DNA of 64,000 bases from Saprolegnia diclina VS20 (lineage: Eukaryota; Oomycota; Saprolegniomycetes; Saprolegniales; Saprolegniaceae): positions 129,451 to 193,450 of the forward strand of contig NW_008246125.1 of the NCBI RefSeq assembly GCF_000281045.1, written 5' to 3'. Each line of letters starts with the position of its first letter. Position 1 is the stretch's first letter. Shown in pieces: positions 45,473-56,254 of the stretch. Under the pieces are notes generated by a model. That model did no database searches. It had not been told where the DNA came from and was given only the letters and a program-made list of their open reading frames with translations. The position numbers and the translations under genes are program-made.

Positions 45473-46931
45473 ATGAATGGGCTTGGGCTGCCGGCCATCG
45501 CAACGGGCGGCGAGGCGGCGCGGGACTTCTTCCTCGACTTTGAGACGCATGCATTCCCTTACGGTACGACAATGTCTCGCATCTCGGCCAACACCTCGCA
45601 GGCGACTCGTATGTGATGGATCCGGCGCTGCCAGGCGACGACGAGGCCGCCACTCAGCGACAGGTTCGCTGCGTTACGCCGATTTGAGATTAGTGCAGAG
45701 TCTGCTTAGCTCTGTGCGACGGTCGATACGTGGGTTAAGATGCTCCTGGACACGCTCGACGAGCTGCTGCAATGGAAAGACCACGTTGTGACACTCGCGG
45801 CGCTGCCAACCACCGCGCTCTCGACGTTGGCCGTTCTCTCGTCCAAGCTCTGTCGCTGCAAGAGCCACATTCGCAGTGCGCTGCCGCAGCTTCTTTCGAC
45901 GACCGACGACCTCATCGGTGGCGTACTCTTGAACGAGCACATTCGCGCCTACAAGACCAACATGGTCGAAATGGCGATTGCCATGGACCACGAGAAGATG
46001 GTGCTCACCGAAGAGCAAGTGAAACTTCGCGCAGCCTTGGCGCAAATGACCCGCATGAAGAGCGCGCACCGTGTCTTCCGCTGGAGCCGCCTCTCGAGTC
46101 GCTTGCGGGAACGCGAGCTCCGGCGCGCGCTCGACAATCAGCACTGTGCGTTCGAGACGAAGCGCGAAGAGCTGCACAGCCTCATCGAACGCCAACGCCA
46201 GCGCATCGAGGCACTCGAGAGGCAATTAGAGGAGCTGCAGACGTACGCGCAGCACACACCGCTCAAGAAGCCACCGAGTCCGCCGCGGCCCGAGGCGCCG
46301 CCGGTGCGAACCTTTGCAATGCGAAAAAATCGAGTCATGTCGGCGCCTTCTACCAACGTGGCCTTCCCGCGACGCAACGCTCTCGATCTATCGACAGCGG
46401 CAGCGATACCGTCCAAGGCGCGCAAGTGGCTGCGCCCACCCAAGCAGTCGACCAACAACCAGGACGACCTCACGAGTGTTGTGCCGGCAACTCCCAAGAA
46501 AGCGGTGGGCATCTGCCGGCCTCGGACGTCGAACGCGGTCGTGCGCAAGAAGCCCCTGCTGCTGTACCACGAGGTACTCAACATCAACTTGATGGCTTCA
46601 AGCGTGGATGGGGTGGTAGGACGCAGCCAACGAACGGCGGTCGCCGCCCAAGGACCGGGACCCTGATGCCATGTCCCTCGTCGAGCACGACGCTTTCTTT
46701 GGCGTACGAAGTGCAATCTTCACAACCGATTAGCCACACCCCTCGTAGGGGACATGGGATGCGCGCCGAGACGGACTGCGACGCAGTGCGCTGGCCAAGC
46801 AAGATGCCACGGCGCTCAAGGACGAGCGAATACCGAACGTGCCCGAGTCGGACGACGGTGTTGCGTTGTATGCTGTGCACCACGATGCGCTCGTGACGCG
46901 CGTGCCGCCACGTACGCAAAAGCGGCAGTAG
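45473..46931 (+). CDS. Coiled-coil protein of unknown function
   Basis: 427 residues; exons 45473-45563, 45602-45663, 45710-46573, 46620-46703 and 46749-46931. The first intron is only 38 nt (GTACGA...CGCAG), and ignoring it makes the gene look frameshifted. The protein has an N-terminal mixed region ([16 protein letters not shown]), a helical block [15 protein letters not shown], a long charged coiled coil at about residues 130-230 ([24 protein letters not shown]), then a Pro/Lys-rich disordered tail, and an Arg/Asp-rich end [10 protein letters not shown]. No domain family recognised; the shape suggests a structural or axonemal/centrosomal protein, but nothing proves it. Confidence 0.65.
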
Positions 46932-47002
46932 CTAGTAGGTGGAGTTTCTATTGCAATGTGATTCTTGTTATTGTAAATTCATCGTCGATCAGTCGACGTC
47001 GC

Positions 47003-47695
47003 TTACGACCGCGAGCGCGAGCGGCGGCGGCGTGGTGCCGAGCGCGAACGACGCGGGCTGCGGCGACGGGGGCTGCGGCGGCGGTCACGCGAACGGGAGC
47101 GCGAGCGGCCACGGCGGCGGATCGGCGAGCGCGAGCGGTCACGCTTGCGCATTTCCACCGGCGTCTTTCGCCGTTCCTGCGCCATGACAACGCCAATGCG
47201 CGTGCCTTCAAGGTCCGTGCCGTCCAAGGCGCGGATCGCGACGTCAGCCTCGTCTTGCGTGGCCATCTCAACGAACGCAAAGCCGCGCGGTTCACGCGTG
47301 TAGTGGTCGAGCGGGATGTACACATCGCGGACCTCGCCGTGCTTGGAGAATGCTTCGTAAATTGCATCCTTGGCACCACGGCGGCTGATGTTGCGCACGA
47401 GGATCGAGATACGTTCGCCTTCGCGAGCACCCTCGCGGGCACCGCCTCGCCGATCGCGGCTGCTACCACGGCCACGGCTGTTGCCGCGGGCAGGGCTACG
47501 GCTGCGACGGCCGCGGCTGGTCTCGCGGGCCGGGCTGCGGCTGCGACGACCACGGCTCGTGCTGCGTGCAGGGCTCGACGCACGTTCCCGACTGCTCTCG
47601 CGCACAGGGCTGCGGCTGCGAGCAGGGCTACGGGCGGGACTCGAGGCCTTCTCCGGGCTCGGGCTGCGGCGGGGGCTGTCGGCGCGGTCGCTCAT
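47003..47695 (-). CDS. SR-type splicing factor, one RRM with flanking RS domains
   Basis: 230 residues, no introns. An N-terminal RS-rich region (RSPSPEKASSPARSPARSRS) is followed by one RRM: ISILVRNIS (RNP2), then the RNP1 octamer RGFAFVEM, and a C-terminal RS tail RRRGRSRSRSRDRRRSPRRR. The layout RS-RRM-RS resembles metazoan and plant SR/TRA2-like factors acting in splice-site choice. The upstream frame is open to 47791 but the ATG at 47695 precedes MSDRADSPRRS, a typical SR start. A GC-rich repeated coding tract covers 47440-47640. Confidence 0.85.
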   Translation of the reverse strand: MSDRADSPRRSPSPEKASSPARSPARSRSPVRESSRERASSPARSTSRGRRSRSPARETSRGRRSRSPARGNSRGRGSSRDRRGGAREGAREGERISILVRNISRRGAKDAIYEAFSKHGEVRDVYIPLDHYTREPRGFAFVEMATQDEADVAIRALDGTDLEGTRIGVVMAQERRKTPVEMRKRDRSRSPIRRRGRSRSRSRDRRRSPRRRSPRRSRSAPRRRRSRSRS

Positions 47696-47756
47696 GCTGC
47701 GTTTTGCTTTCTGGCCAAACGATTTTGGTTGGCTCGAGTAGTGGCCGCTCCTTCCG

Positions 47757-47766
47757 TATCCGGATA
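47757..47766. promoter_or_regulatory. Palindrome TATCCGGATA upstream of the SR factor
   Basis: Ten-base perfect palindrome, 62 bases before the SR start codon on the minus strand; GATCCGG follows at 47771. Confidence 0.5.
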
Positions 47767-48564
47767 TGTAGATCCGGTTGCCCTGTAACACGCAGGAGTC
47801 GCCAAGCCCCGCGAGCCTGGCTCCGAGCGCGTCGACCCAAAGACGACACTACAATTCGCGCTCCGCTCGTCCATGACCACGGGTTTTTCAACCCAGTGGA
47901 AGACTTCGTCCAAGAGTATACCGTACTACGTGAATATCGGCGAGTGTTCCACGGCATACGTGGCAGCGCCGCAGTTAAGAAAATCCGAAACCTCCCGAAA
48001 TGCTATCTTGCCGTTTGCAGAGCATACACGGGGCGAGGTATTTAGGTACTTGGTGGGCTCGAGCCCTGCCATAAAGATCTCGATCCGCGGATCTTGTGAA
48101 ACATTCCAGAACGGACTCGGACGCAGTTGAACACGAGACCTGCACCAAGTTGAAGAAGTGATGTGGCTACTTGCGTTGTGTGACGTTGGTGTCTCGACTG
48201 AAAATGCGCTTGAAATTGACAGCTACGAATACGTCCCGATGCCTCGATATCCAGAAGTGTTCAATCCATCGCCAAGCTCAACGACGCGCACATCGAAAAG
48301 TCGCGAGGGGCTTAGAGGATAGCGTGAATCGACCGCCCAAGCTCAACACTATTAACTCTCAAAGCCAACACGCCGAGATCGCAAGACCGACGACGACAAC
48401 GTGACCCTGTTGAGGTCCTCGGAATTTACTGCGTCGTCGTTGCTCAAAACGAGTGAGGGACTCAAGCGCTCGATTGTCAAACAATCTCACTCGTCGTCGA
48501 AGTTCGAAGCCATAATCTTCGACGCGACCAGACATCTCACTTTTCGCACCCAGAAGCCGGCGGG
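47767..48564. other. Divergent intergenic region, about 800 bases
   Basis: Less GC-rich than the flanking genes. Holds ATCCGCGGAT (48082-48091) but no convincing gene, RNA or repeat. Confidence 0.4.
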
Positions 48565-50889
48565 ATGCGGGTCACGCCCCGCGCATACTTGACGCCGCTG
48601 GCGCTGCTCGTGCTCTTCCACCACGTGCCGATTCTCATCGCGTGGGCCGTCTCGAGCGTGCGCGAGGCCTGCACGAGCGACGCCTTCCCGGTCTTGCGCT
48701 ACGTGCGCGTGGCCGTTGGGCTGCATAGCGGCCTGCTCGGGCTCTCGGTCATCACGATCGCCGTGACGCTGTGCCTGCCCGTCTTTCGCCCGTCCGTGCC
48801 AAAGGAAACTTTGCTCTTGGCGGCCATCGTCGGCGGCTACGCAGCGCTCGCGGGCTGGAGCGTCTTTGGCCTGTACATTCATAACCATGACTACGGCGCC
48901 TGCAGCTGGCCGTTCTACCATCCGTCGATTGTGCTTTTCGACACGGTCGCATCGTTCGTCGTTGTCGTGCTCTGGGTGTGCAACAACTGGCCGCGCTTTT
49001 GCTGCCGCCGAGCGTCCGACCCGGTCAACTACTGGAACAAGCGCTGCCGGCTCTTGTCCATGGTGTGTGTTTGCACCGACTACCGCAAGCAGCAACTCGA
49101 CATTGATGTCTTCTCGCTTCTCGGCGCTTTTCTGGCGCAGTTTCTCGGCGGTCGCCGCGCGCCGCGCACGGTACGTTGTGACTGGATCGAACCAAACGCC
49201 CACGGAGATACATCTTTGGCGTCTAGTACCAATCGCTGCACAGCCACGACATTGTACTGGCGCTGCGCCTCGTCTCCAAGGCAAACAGCAAACAACCCCG
49301 GTCTCCATATGTTGCTCATGCTGCTGTAGCGCCAAGCTCGGGAGCGACAAGTGGCGACGCCTGCACCGGCGCCAACCACGAGCCTCCTCGATACGGTACT
49401 CCGCGAGCGTTCGGACGCAGGGACAATGCCTGTGTCTTTCTAGTCGGCGCTGCTTCAGAAGGCGTCCTACTATGGGCGGCTTTCCGCGGGCATCTACGGC
49501 TGGCCCATGTACATCTACTACAACCCGCTCTCGTGCCACAAGACGTGGCCGTGCTGCCAGCCACGCGACGTCAAGCAGCACATGACCACGGTACAGGGCC
49601 ATTACATCCATGAGCTTAGGATACAAGTATGCGTAGCTCAAGGCGACGTCGGCGGGTCATGCGTCGCGCCAGGCAGTGTCTTTCGTGCAGTACACTGGCG
49701 TGCACCACACACACGTTCAGTACATGGACCGCAGCAACTCGGTCTTCAAAGTGCCCTTCTCTGTGCTTAAAGACGTTGATGCAAAAGAGCTCATCGTGTG
49801 CGTCCGGGGCTCGTTCTCATGGCACGACATCGTCACGGACGTCCTCACGCAGTCGGTCGCGCTCCCGGACGGCGAGACGTGCGTGTCAGGTACGCGCTCT
49901 CGTTCCCCTTTGCTATAGAAGGTGGTGCCAACGCTTCGTAGGTACGGTGCACGCTCACGAAGGCGCCTACCGCGCTGCCCGCCACATTTACCAAGAGCTG
50001 CAGTCCGGTGCACTCCAAACCATCTTTTGGGACACCGCTGTTGAGCACTGTGGTCGCGACGACGAGCCCACGGGCTGGCGCGTTGTGCTCACGGGGCACT
50101 CGCTTGGCGGTGCGATTGCGACGCTCTTGGCGCTCTTTCTCGAAAAGTCCTTTGTCGTCCACGGCTACGTCTTTGCGCCCATGAAGGTGGTGGACGCGAT
50201 CGCGGCCGACCACGCGGCGTCGTTTGTGGATGTGTTCGTTTACGGTACGACCAACGTTGGTCGAGAGGACTCATAAAGCGTAGGAGACGACTTTGCATCG
50301 CGGCTCTCGGCAACCTCTTTGGTGCGATGCGACGGCGACGAGGTGTCTGACGTGCCATACTAGGCGCGCCTCCGGGAAGAAATGCTGGTGGAGCTCAAGA
50401 ACGTCTCCAACGTCGCTCTCTACAAGGTCTACTGGCACGGATTCGACCCGACGTCCTGGGCGCCCAGCGTGCATGCGCACTGGAACGACTGGGAGTTTAT
50501 CGAAAACCGCGACGGTACTCGCTACGAGCGCGCAGGAAGAGCCGTGATGCGTCCTACTACGTAGAGATCGAGATGCAGGTGGCCGGACGCATCTTTCACG
50601 TCGAGCCCGAAGCGCCGCGCGGCCTCTGGCCGCGGCTGTGGCCGTCGAAAAATCCGGTCGGTCGAGTCGCTATTGTGTCGAGGACAGTTGAGGCATCGTC
50701 GTGTAGGTGCTCACGTGCACGCAGCGATCCCGTAGCCAGTTTGATCGGCTCTGGCTCAACTATCACGCAGGCACGGACCACTTCCCACACCATTACGATC
50801 AGTATCTGGCGCACGCCGCCCGGCGTTTGGAGGTGCTTGGGGCCCAACGCCAAGCTGACGCAGCCTTCTTTGAGGAGACGCGGGCGTAA
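48565..50889 (+). CDS. Diacylglycerol-lipase-like class 3 lipase with N-terminal membrane domain
   Basis: About 630 residues. Exons: 48565-49170, 49227-49280, 49330-49395, 49444-49590, 49637-49889, 49942-50244, 50284-50321, 50364-50514, 50565-50656 and 50707-50889. Four TM helices fill the first 150 residues, as in DAGL alpha/beta. The alpha/beta-hydrolase part has LIVCVRGSFSWHDIVTDV, VHAHEGAYRAARHIY and the nucleophile elbow GHSLGGAIATLLAL (Ser at G-H-S-L-G), with a candidate acid in the FVDVFVYGDDF stretch and His in FDPTSWAPSVHAHWND. YGWPMYIYYNPLSCHK is the conserved piece before the catalytic core. The second intron starts either at a GC (49281) or at a weak GT (49269); the ninth donor (50657) is also uncertain. 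Predicted to hydrolyse diacylglycerol at the plasma membrane or endomembranes. Confidence 0.8.
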
Positions 50890-51138
50890 TTCTATCGCCC
50901 TTTCTACGACAGTCATACCTTGTGCACTCGAACATCGATAGCAACGCTTTGGAAATACACTGTACTAGCAGTAGCGGTGGCCTCGTATAAGGAAAGGCAA
51001 CACGCTTCACGCCCTCGCCTCCTCGTCCATCGAATGCACTTGGCGGCCAACGGGAATCGAACTGGCGACGGTGCAAGTTGGCACTGTGTTGTGCTTCGGT
51101 GCTGTTCAGCCGAGTCGTACTTAGCATAACCCGTACTT

Positions 51139-51144
51139 TATCCG
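51139..51144. promoter_or_regulatory. TATCCG element upstream of ADCK2
   Basis: TTTATCCG ends 27 bases before the ATG at 51172. Confidence 0.3.
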
Positions 51145-51171
51145 TGCCTATTGCTCGCGAGTCTCGGCAGG

Positions 51172-52782
51172 ATGGCGATGCTACGGCCTGCACTGCGGCT
51201 GGGCCTTCTAAGCGCTGTGTCTAGCCGCCACCAGAGCTCGGTGCGTCTGGCGGGCGCTGTGGGACTCTTTGCAGGCGGGCTAACGGCTGCGAACGCCTCG
51301 TTTCCAGCGACGTACTGCCGCCACGCGCAAGTTCACGAGAAGCCGCCGGTGCTGCATGCCTCTGGCCTCGCCATTCTTCCGGTGCGGCGCCATAGTCGAA
51401 ACCTCATTCGCCAAGTGCTTGCTTGTTCTGTAGGTCGCAACAAGCGTTTGGGCGCGGATCGCGCGCATCCTGCGCTTGCTCTTCCACTGCGGGCGCCTCG
51501 TCCTCCTGGGCACGCCGCTGCTGGTGACGTACCCCGTAGCGCGCGTCTGCAAGGCCGACTTGCCCGACTGGTGGTGGCGCCTCGCGCTCTGGTCTGGCGG
51601 TCGGTCCAGCCCTGCGATCATCAAGTTTCTCCAATGGGCGAGCACGCGCCGCGACCTCTTCTCGGTCAAGTTTTGCGACACGTTCATGGCCTTCCACTCG
51701 CACGTGCAGACGCACGAGTGGGCGTTCACCGAGGCGATCTTGCGCGATGCGTTTGGCCCGAACTGGTCGGAGCACTTGTCGCTCGAGCGCGAGCCAATCG
51801 GGTCCGGTGTCATAGCCCAGGTTTACCGCGGAGAGCGCGTCGCGACGGGCGAGCGCATCGCTGTCAAGGTCATTCACCCACACATTCAGGACCTTGTCGC
51901 GCTGGACCTCGAGCTGCTCTGGCTCGCAGCGCGGGCGATTGACTGTGTGCTGCCGAACCTCTCGGCCAAGGTCGGCATGGTGTCCTTTGCCCAGGTACAC
52001 ACACTGCACTCAAGTGTGCACATGGTTATCATATCGATGCATGGTGGTAGGTCATGTCGAGTCAGCTCGATTTCCGCATCGAAGGCCGCAACCTCGCGAC
52101 GTTTCGAGAGCACTTTGCGAACCGCAAAAAGGTGGCGTTTCCTGAACCCGACTTGGCGTGGACGACCGAGAACGTGCTCGTCGAGAGCTTCGTCGACGGC
52201 GTGCACATCATGGAGCACGTGACAGCGCAGCGAAGCTACGACCGACCACTGGCGTCGGTTACGATCGACGCATTTCTCCGCATGCTCTTTTTGGACAACT
52301 TTGCGCACGGCGACATTCACCCGGGCAACATCCTCGTTACGGTCGATGGGATCGCGCTTCTCGACGCCGGCATTGTCAACGTCCTCGGTGGCTCCGACTA
52401 CGACGACTTTGTGGAGCTCTTCCACGCGATCGTCAACAAGAATGGGTATGAAGCCGGGCAGATCCTTCTGGCGAAGAGCCCGCGCCACCACTGCGTCGAC
52501 CAGGACGCGTTCTGTTGCGGCATCAAGTCGATCGTCGACCGAGCGACGGCCAACTTGAGTTTGAAAGACGTGCCCGTCGGCGACCTGCTCACCGAAGTGC
52601 TCGAGCTCTGTGGAACCCACCACGTCGCGCTCCAAGGCCGGTTCGTCTCGGTCGTCGTCTCGATCGGCGTTCTCGAGGGCGTCGGGCGGCTCTTGGACCC
52701 GGAGCTCGACTTGCTTCAGGTTGCACTGCCGATCCTCGTTCAAGCCAAACTCCAACGCATGAAGGCTGTCGCGTTCGCCTAA
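51172..52782 (+). CDS. ADCK2: ABC1/ADCK atypical kinase, ADCK2 type
   Basis: 500 residues in three exons (51172-51381, 51434-51994, 52051-52782; introns 52 and 56 nt). The basic, Ser/Arg-rich N terminus (MAMLRPALRLGLLSAVSSRH) fits a mitochondrial presequence. Family marks in order: IKFLQWASTRRDLF (the KxGQ helix, here with L-Q), EPIGSGVIAQVYRGE (Ala-rich nucleotide loop), IAVKVIHP (Lys), QLDFRIEGRNL (ExD motif), FAHGDIHPGNILV (catalytic loop) and IALLDAGIVN (the DFG position, DAG). These kinases act in coenzyme Q and lipid metabolism on the mitochondrial inner membrane; ADCK2 itself is linked to fatty-acid oxidation and CoQ levels. Confidence 0.88.
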
Positions 52783-52889
52783 TCCCAATAGACAGGTGTG
52801 TAGAATTTGAATCAAATAGACGGTACGTCACGCTCTGGACGTCAAGTGAGCGATGCAACAGTGTAGCGATCGTCCAGCATATCTTTGTA

Positions 52890-52913
52890 CGGATAATTCC
52901 GTGAATCCGGATA
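52890..52913. promoter_or_regulatory. CGGATAATTCCG and ATCCGGATA elements
   Basis: CGGA-TAAT-TCCG (52890-52901) and ATCCGGATA (52905-52913) lie 45-68 bases before the ATG at 52958. Confidence 0.4.
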
Positions 52914-52957
52914 GGGACACCGTCGTTGTTTGTTGCCAAACTGGACGCTCTGGCAAC

Positions 52958-54412
52958 ATGGGCAGCGTCGCAAGCGTAGCCATCGTCTGCGCGGGTCTTT
53001 TCACTGCTGCCGCGGGCGGCACCGGCGTCTTCGCCTTTTGGCTTCTTCGTGGCATGTACAACTCCATCCAAGCGCTGCCGCCAACAGCCGAAATGCTCGC
53101 AGACAGCGACTCCTGCGTGCTCTTCCGATATCTCCCGATGCTGCGTGCGCGCGTCGCATGGCGGCCACTGGGCGTCTTCCCGACGCCCGTGCACACAGCG
53201 ACCTTGCCATTGTCGAACTCCAAACGAACTTTCTACCTCAAGCGAGAAGACCTCTCGAGCCCGCGCTACGGCGGCAATAAAGTCCGCACGCTTCAGCACC
53301 AGGTGGCCGCTTGCGAAGTGCATTTGGCTGCGACACCCGACGCCAAGTTCATTTGCATCGGGTCTGCGGGCTCCAACCAAACGGTTGCTGCAGCCGTGCA
53401 CGGCGCTCACTTGCCAATCTACCCGTGTTACTACAAGGTGGACGCGCCAGACCTCGACAACACCATCAACGTCCTCTCGGCGCTCTCGTTCAACCCCGCC
53501 AAAGTCTTTTTCTGGCGCCACAAACTCCAAATGCTCTGCGCACTCGTTAGCGCCGTCTTCTTCAACGCCAACAAGGTCTTCTTCCTCGGCGGCAACAACG
53601 TACTTGGTGTCCTCGGCCAGATCGGCGCTGTGCTCGAGCTGGCCGAACAGATCCAAGCTGGTGACGCGCCCGACGTCGACGAGCTCTACGTGGCCGTTGG
53701 TTCGAGCTGCACTCTCACGGGGCTCGTCCTTGGCGTGGTCCTCGCTCGGCATTTAGGTCTCCGCGCGTTTGAGCGCGCGAACTTCAAGATCGTTGCCGTG
53801 CCAATCCACCATGGATCTGCCAAGCTCTCACGGTCGTTGTCGCTTTACACTGCGGCGTGGGCAGCCTTTGTGCCGCTCACGCCGCGCTTTGGCATCCGAT
53901 CGACGGCCGCGTTCCTCGTCAAAAATGGTGTCTCGGTGGACTTGGAGCCATTGGCCGTCGCCTTCTTGACATCGCACGTCGAGGTTGTCGCGGACGCCGA
54001 CCTCATTGGCGAGTATGGTGCACACTCGGCTCGAAGTGCCGTGGCCGCCGCCTTCGACGCGCACCTCGATGTTCGTGGCGACGTCCCAGCGTGGCTCGCT
54101 AAAGAGAAAGCGCCCCAGCCGTGGCTGTGCGGCCATTTCGTCGCCAAACCGTTTGCGTTGCTGCTCGAACGCATGGAAGCAGCGCCTGTCGACGACAAGA
54201 CGGTGCGTCTTCTGTGGCAAACCAAGAGCCTTGTGCAGCCAAAGGGCCCGAGCGACGAGTGGCCTCGGTTCCAGGAGCTCGCTGCGTCGTGTCCTATCTT
54301 TCGCGACTGGGCCATGCGCGGTCGAGCGTCCTCCGTTCTCCGCCGCGGCCACGTCAACGTCGACCAAGACAGTCGCAAGAGTTATCAAACACTCATGACC
54401 GAGCTGGCGTGA
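52958..54412 (+). CDS. Membrane-anchored PLP enzyme of the ACC deaminase/D-cysteine desulfhydrase fold
   Basis: 484-residue intronless protein. An N-terminal hydrophobic helix (SVAIVCAGLFTAAAGGTGVF) looks like a signal anchor. The PLP fold II part starts at GVFPTPVHTATLP; LKREDLSSPRYGGNKVRTLQ is the family signature with the Schiff-base Lys in GGNK, and IGSAGSNQTVA is the phosphate/substrate loop. VAVGSSCTLTGLVLG is the glycine-rich PLP phosphate site. The family (ACC deaminase, D-cysteine desulfhydrase) is usually about 330-400 residues; here about 70 extra residues are in front and an extension follows near the C terminus. Substrate is not deducible. The frame is open upstream to 52853, but 52958 is the ATG in front of the anchor. 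Confidence 0.8.
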   Translation: MGSVASVAIVCAGLFTAAAGGTGVFAFWLLRGMYNSIQALPPTAEMLADSDSCVLFRYLPMLRARVAWRPLGVFPTPVHTATLPLSNSKRTFYLKREDLSSPRYGGNKVRTLQHQVAACEVHLAATPDAKFICIGSAGSNQTVAAAVHGAHLPIYPCYYKVDAPDLDNTINVLSALSFNPAKVFFWRHKLQMLCALVSAVFFNANKVFFLGGNNVLGVLGQIGAVLELAEQIQAGDAPDVDELYVAVGSSCTLTGLVLGVVLARHLGLRAFERANFKIVAVPIHHGSAKLSRSLSLYTAAWAAFVPLTPRFGIRSTAAFLVKNGVSVDLEPLAVAFLTSHVEVVADADLIGEYGAHSARSAVAAAFDAHLDVRGDVPAWLAKEKAPQPWLCGHFVAKPFALLLERMEAAPVDDKTVRLLWQTKSLVQPKGPSDEWPRFQELAASCPIFRDWAMRGRASSVLRRGHVNVDQDSRKSYQTLMTELA

Positions 54413-54572
54413 TGCAGGAAGATCGCACCGTAGTTTATGAACAGACGACAACTATGACCGCACCAAGATATAACATACGAATGTTCGATCGCAGTCGAGT
54501 GTGTTATATTGTACACGCGTCGTCGCACCTGGAGTAGGATCCCTACCCCTGGTATCCATGGCAAGCCAAGTA

Positions 54573-54596
54573 TTATCCGGATTCCTTTCCGGATAA
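54573..54596. promoter_or_regulatory. Inverted repeat TTATCCGGA-N6-TCCGGATAA
   Basis: Perfect 9-bp arms with a 6-base spacer, ending 39 bases before the phosphoglycerate mutase ATG at 54636; the longest form of the recurring element. Confidence 0.55.
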
Positions 54597-54635
54597 GGCA
54601 GTCAATCAAAACGCTGCATTGGTTCCGACACTGTG

Positions 54636-56254
54636 ATGACGACCGACAACCGAGGCCCTGTTGTCTTCGTGCTCATCGATGGCCTCGCAGACTGGGCCAT
54701 CGAGATGGACAAGTACCTCCCTGGCGCCGGCGTGGCAACTCCACTGGCGGCGGCACGGACGCCAGCCATGGACGCGATCGCGGCTGGCGGCTTGAGCGGG
54801 CTCATGGACCCCGTGGAGCCGGGTCTTGCCTGCGGGAGCGACACGGCGCACATGTCCATCTTTGGCTACGACCCGCAGAACAACTACCGCGGGCGCGGTG
54901 CGTTCGAGGCGATGGGCGCGGGCCTCGACATGGAGCCTGGCGACGTCGCGTTCAAGTGCAACTTTGCGACGCTCGACCCGACATTGAACGTTGTGACGCT
55001 GCGCCGCGTCGACCGCAACTTTCACGAGTGGGGCAAAGACCTCTGCGACTTCGTCAATACGATCAAGGACCCTTGCGGTGTGCCGGGCGTGCGGGTCGTC
55101 TGCAAGCACGCGACCGAGCACCGGTGCGTCGCCGCATGCCATCGTCTCGGTTTCTATCAGTCGACGTGCGTAGATGCGGCATCGTCTTCAAGGGGCCCAA
55201 GCTCACCGACAACATCACGGGCACGGACCCGCTCAAGGACAAGTACACAGCTTGAACTGTGATGTGTGGAGATGCATGGTTGTCCCGATTAGTTTGCCGC
55301 TGCAGGTGTCTGTTCCGGCCGGCGCCAACGAGAACGCTGCCTTCTCCGCCACGGTACAAGCACTTGTCGGTCGTCTTGGAGGCAACGGTGATGTAGTGCT
55401 TGAACAACGCCTCGAACGCGATTCACAAAGCCTTGTCGGCGCACCCGATCAACGTCGATCGCGTCGCGCGGGGACTGCCACCAGCCAACCTCATTTTGCT
55501 CCGCGGTCCCGGCGAGCGCATCAGCGTAAGCCAAGTGCTATGAGGGAGTCTCTTGATTATGGGCACTGCGTAGGTTCCGTCGTTCGAAAAGAAGCACGGC
55601 CTTCGGGCCTTTATGATTGCGCCGACCTGCATCATTGCGGGACTGGGCAAGTCGCTCGACATGGACGTCGTGCCGGTCGAGGGCGCGACGGGCGACTACC
55701 ACACGAATTTGCACGCAAAGGCCGAGAAGGCGCTCACGCTCTTTGCGTCCGGCAGCTACGACTTCGGTTTCGTGCACGTCAAAGCCGTGGACGACGCTGG
55801 CCACGATCGCAACGTCGCGACCAAGGTAACCTCGGTCTTGAGTTCCCGGAGGCTCATGAGGGCGCTAGCTCAAGTTTATCGAACGCGCGGATGCCATGAT
55901 TGCCCAGCTGGTGCACGGTCTTGCGGCCACGACCTCCAATGTACGTGTTTGCCATTGATGCAGTCCGGCATCGGCATCTGGTGCTAGGCAACGATCGTGG
56001 TGACAGGCGACCACACGACGCCGGTGCTATACGGAGACCACACGTTCGAGCCCGTTCCGCTGACAATCGGCGGGGTGCACGCGGCGGCGGCCCATCTGCG
56101 CGGCGAGCCTCTTGTGCACGACGCGCGTCTCCAAGACTCTGTCTCGGCCTTCTCCGAGGTCGCGGCGACGGGCGGTGGCCTCGGGCGCTTTGCCGGCGAC
56201 CAGGTCATGGAGATTGTCAAGATGTTCCGGGCGCTTAATGTACCCAGCATGTAA
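54636..56254 (+). CDS. Cofactor-independent phosphoglycerate mutase, archaeal type (ApgM)
   Basis: 445 residues from seven exons: 54636-55123, 55174-55242, 55293-55353, 55397-55525, 55574-55825, 55869-55940 and 55988-56254. Alkaline-phosphatase fold. Metal and catalytic motifs of the archaeal/aPGAM subclass are all visible: VFVLIDGLADW (N-terminal Asp), GSDTAHMSIFGYDP (nucleophile Ser), NITGTDP, ANLILLRGPGE, VKAVDDAGHDRN, and VVTGDHTTPVLYGDHTFEPVP near the C terminus. The enzyme converts 3- to 2-phosphoglycerate in glycolysis without bisphosphoglycerate. The second intron is recovered with acceptor AG at 55292; an earlier choice at the GCAG near 55304 breaks the frame. An upstream extension of three bases begins GTG, so ATG 54636 is used. 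Confidence 0.9.

Noticed and set aside
45541..45616. Apparent frameshift at the 5' end of the coiled-coil gene
   Set aside because: A 38-nt GT-AG intron (45564-45601) restores the frame exactly, so no mutation is needed.
51000..51085. Possible tRNA on the minus strand (a TTCGATT-like T-loop near 51055)
   Set aside because: No matching acceptor stem or anticodon arm can be folded around it.
55243..55310. Apparent frame break in the phosphoglycerate mutase gene
   Set aside because: Using the acceptor AG at 55292 instead of 55304 gives a 50-nt intron and an uninterrupted protein.
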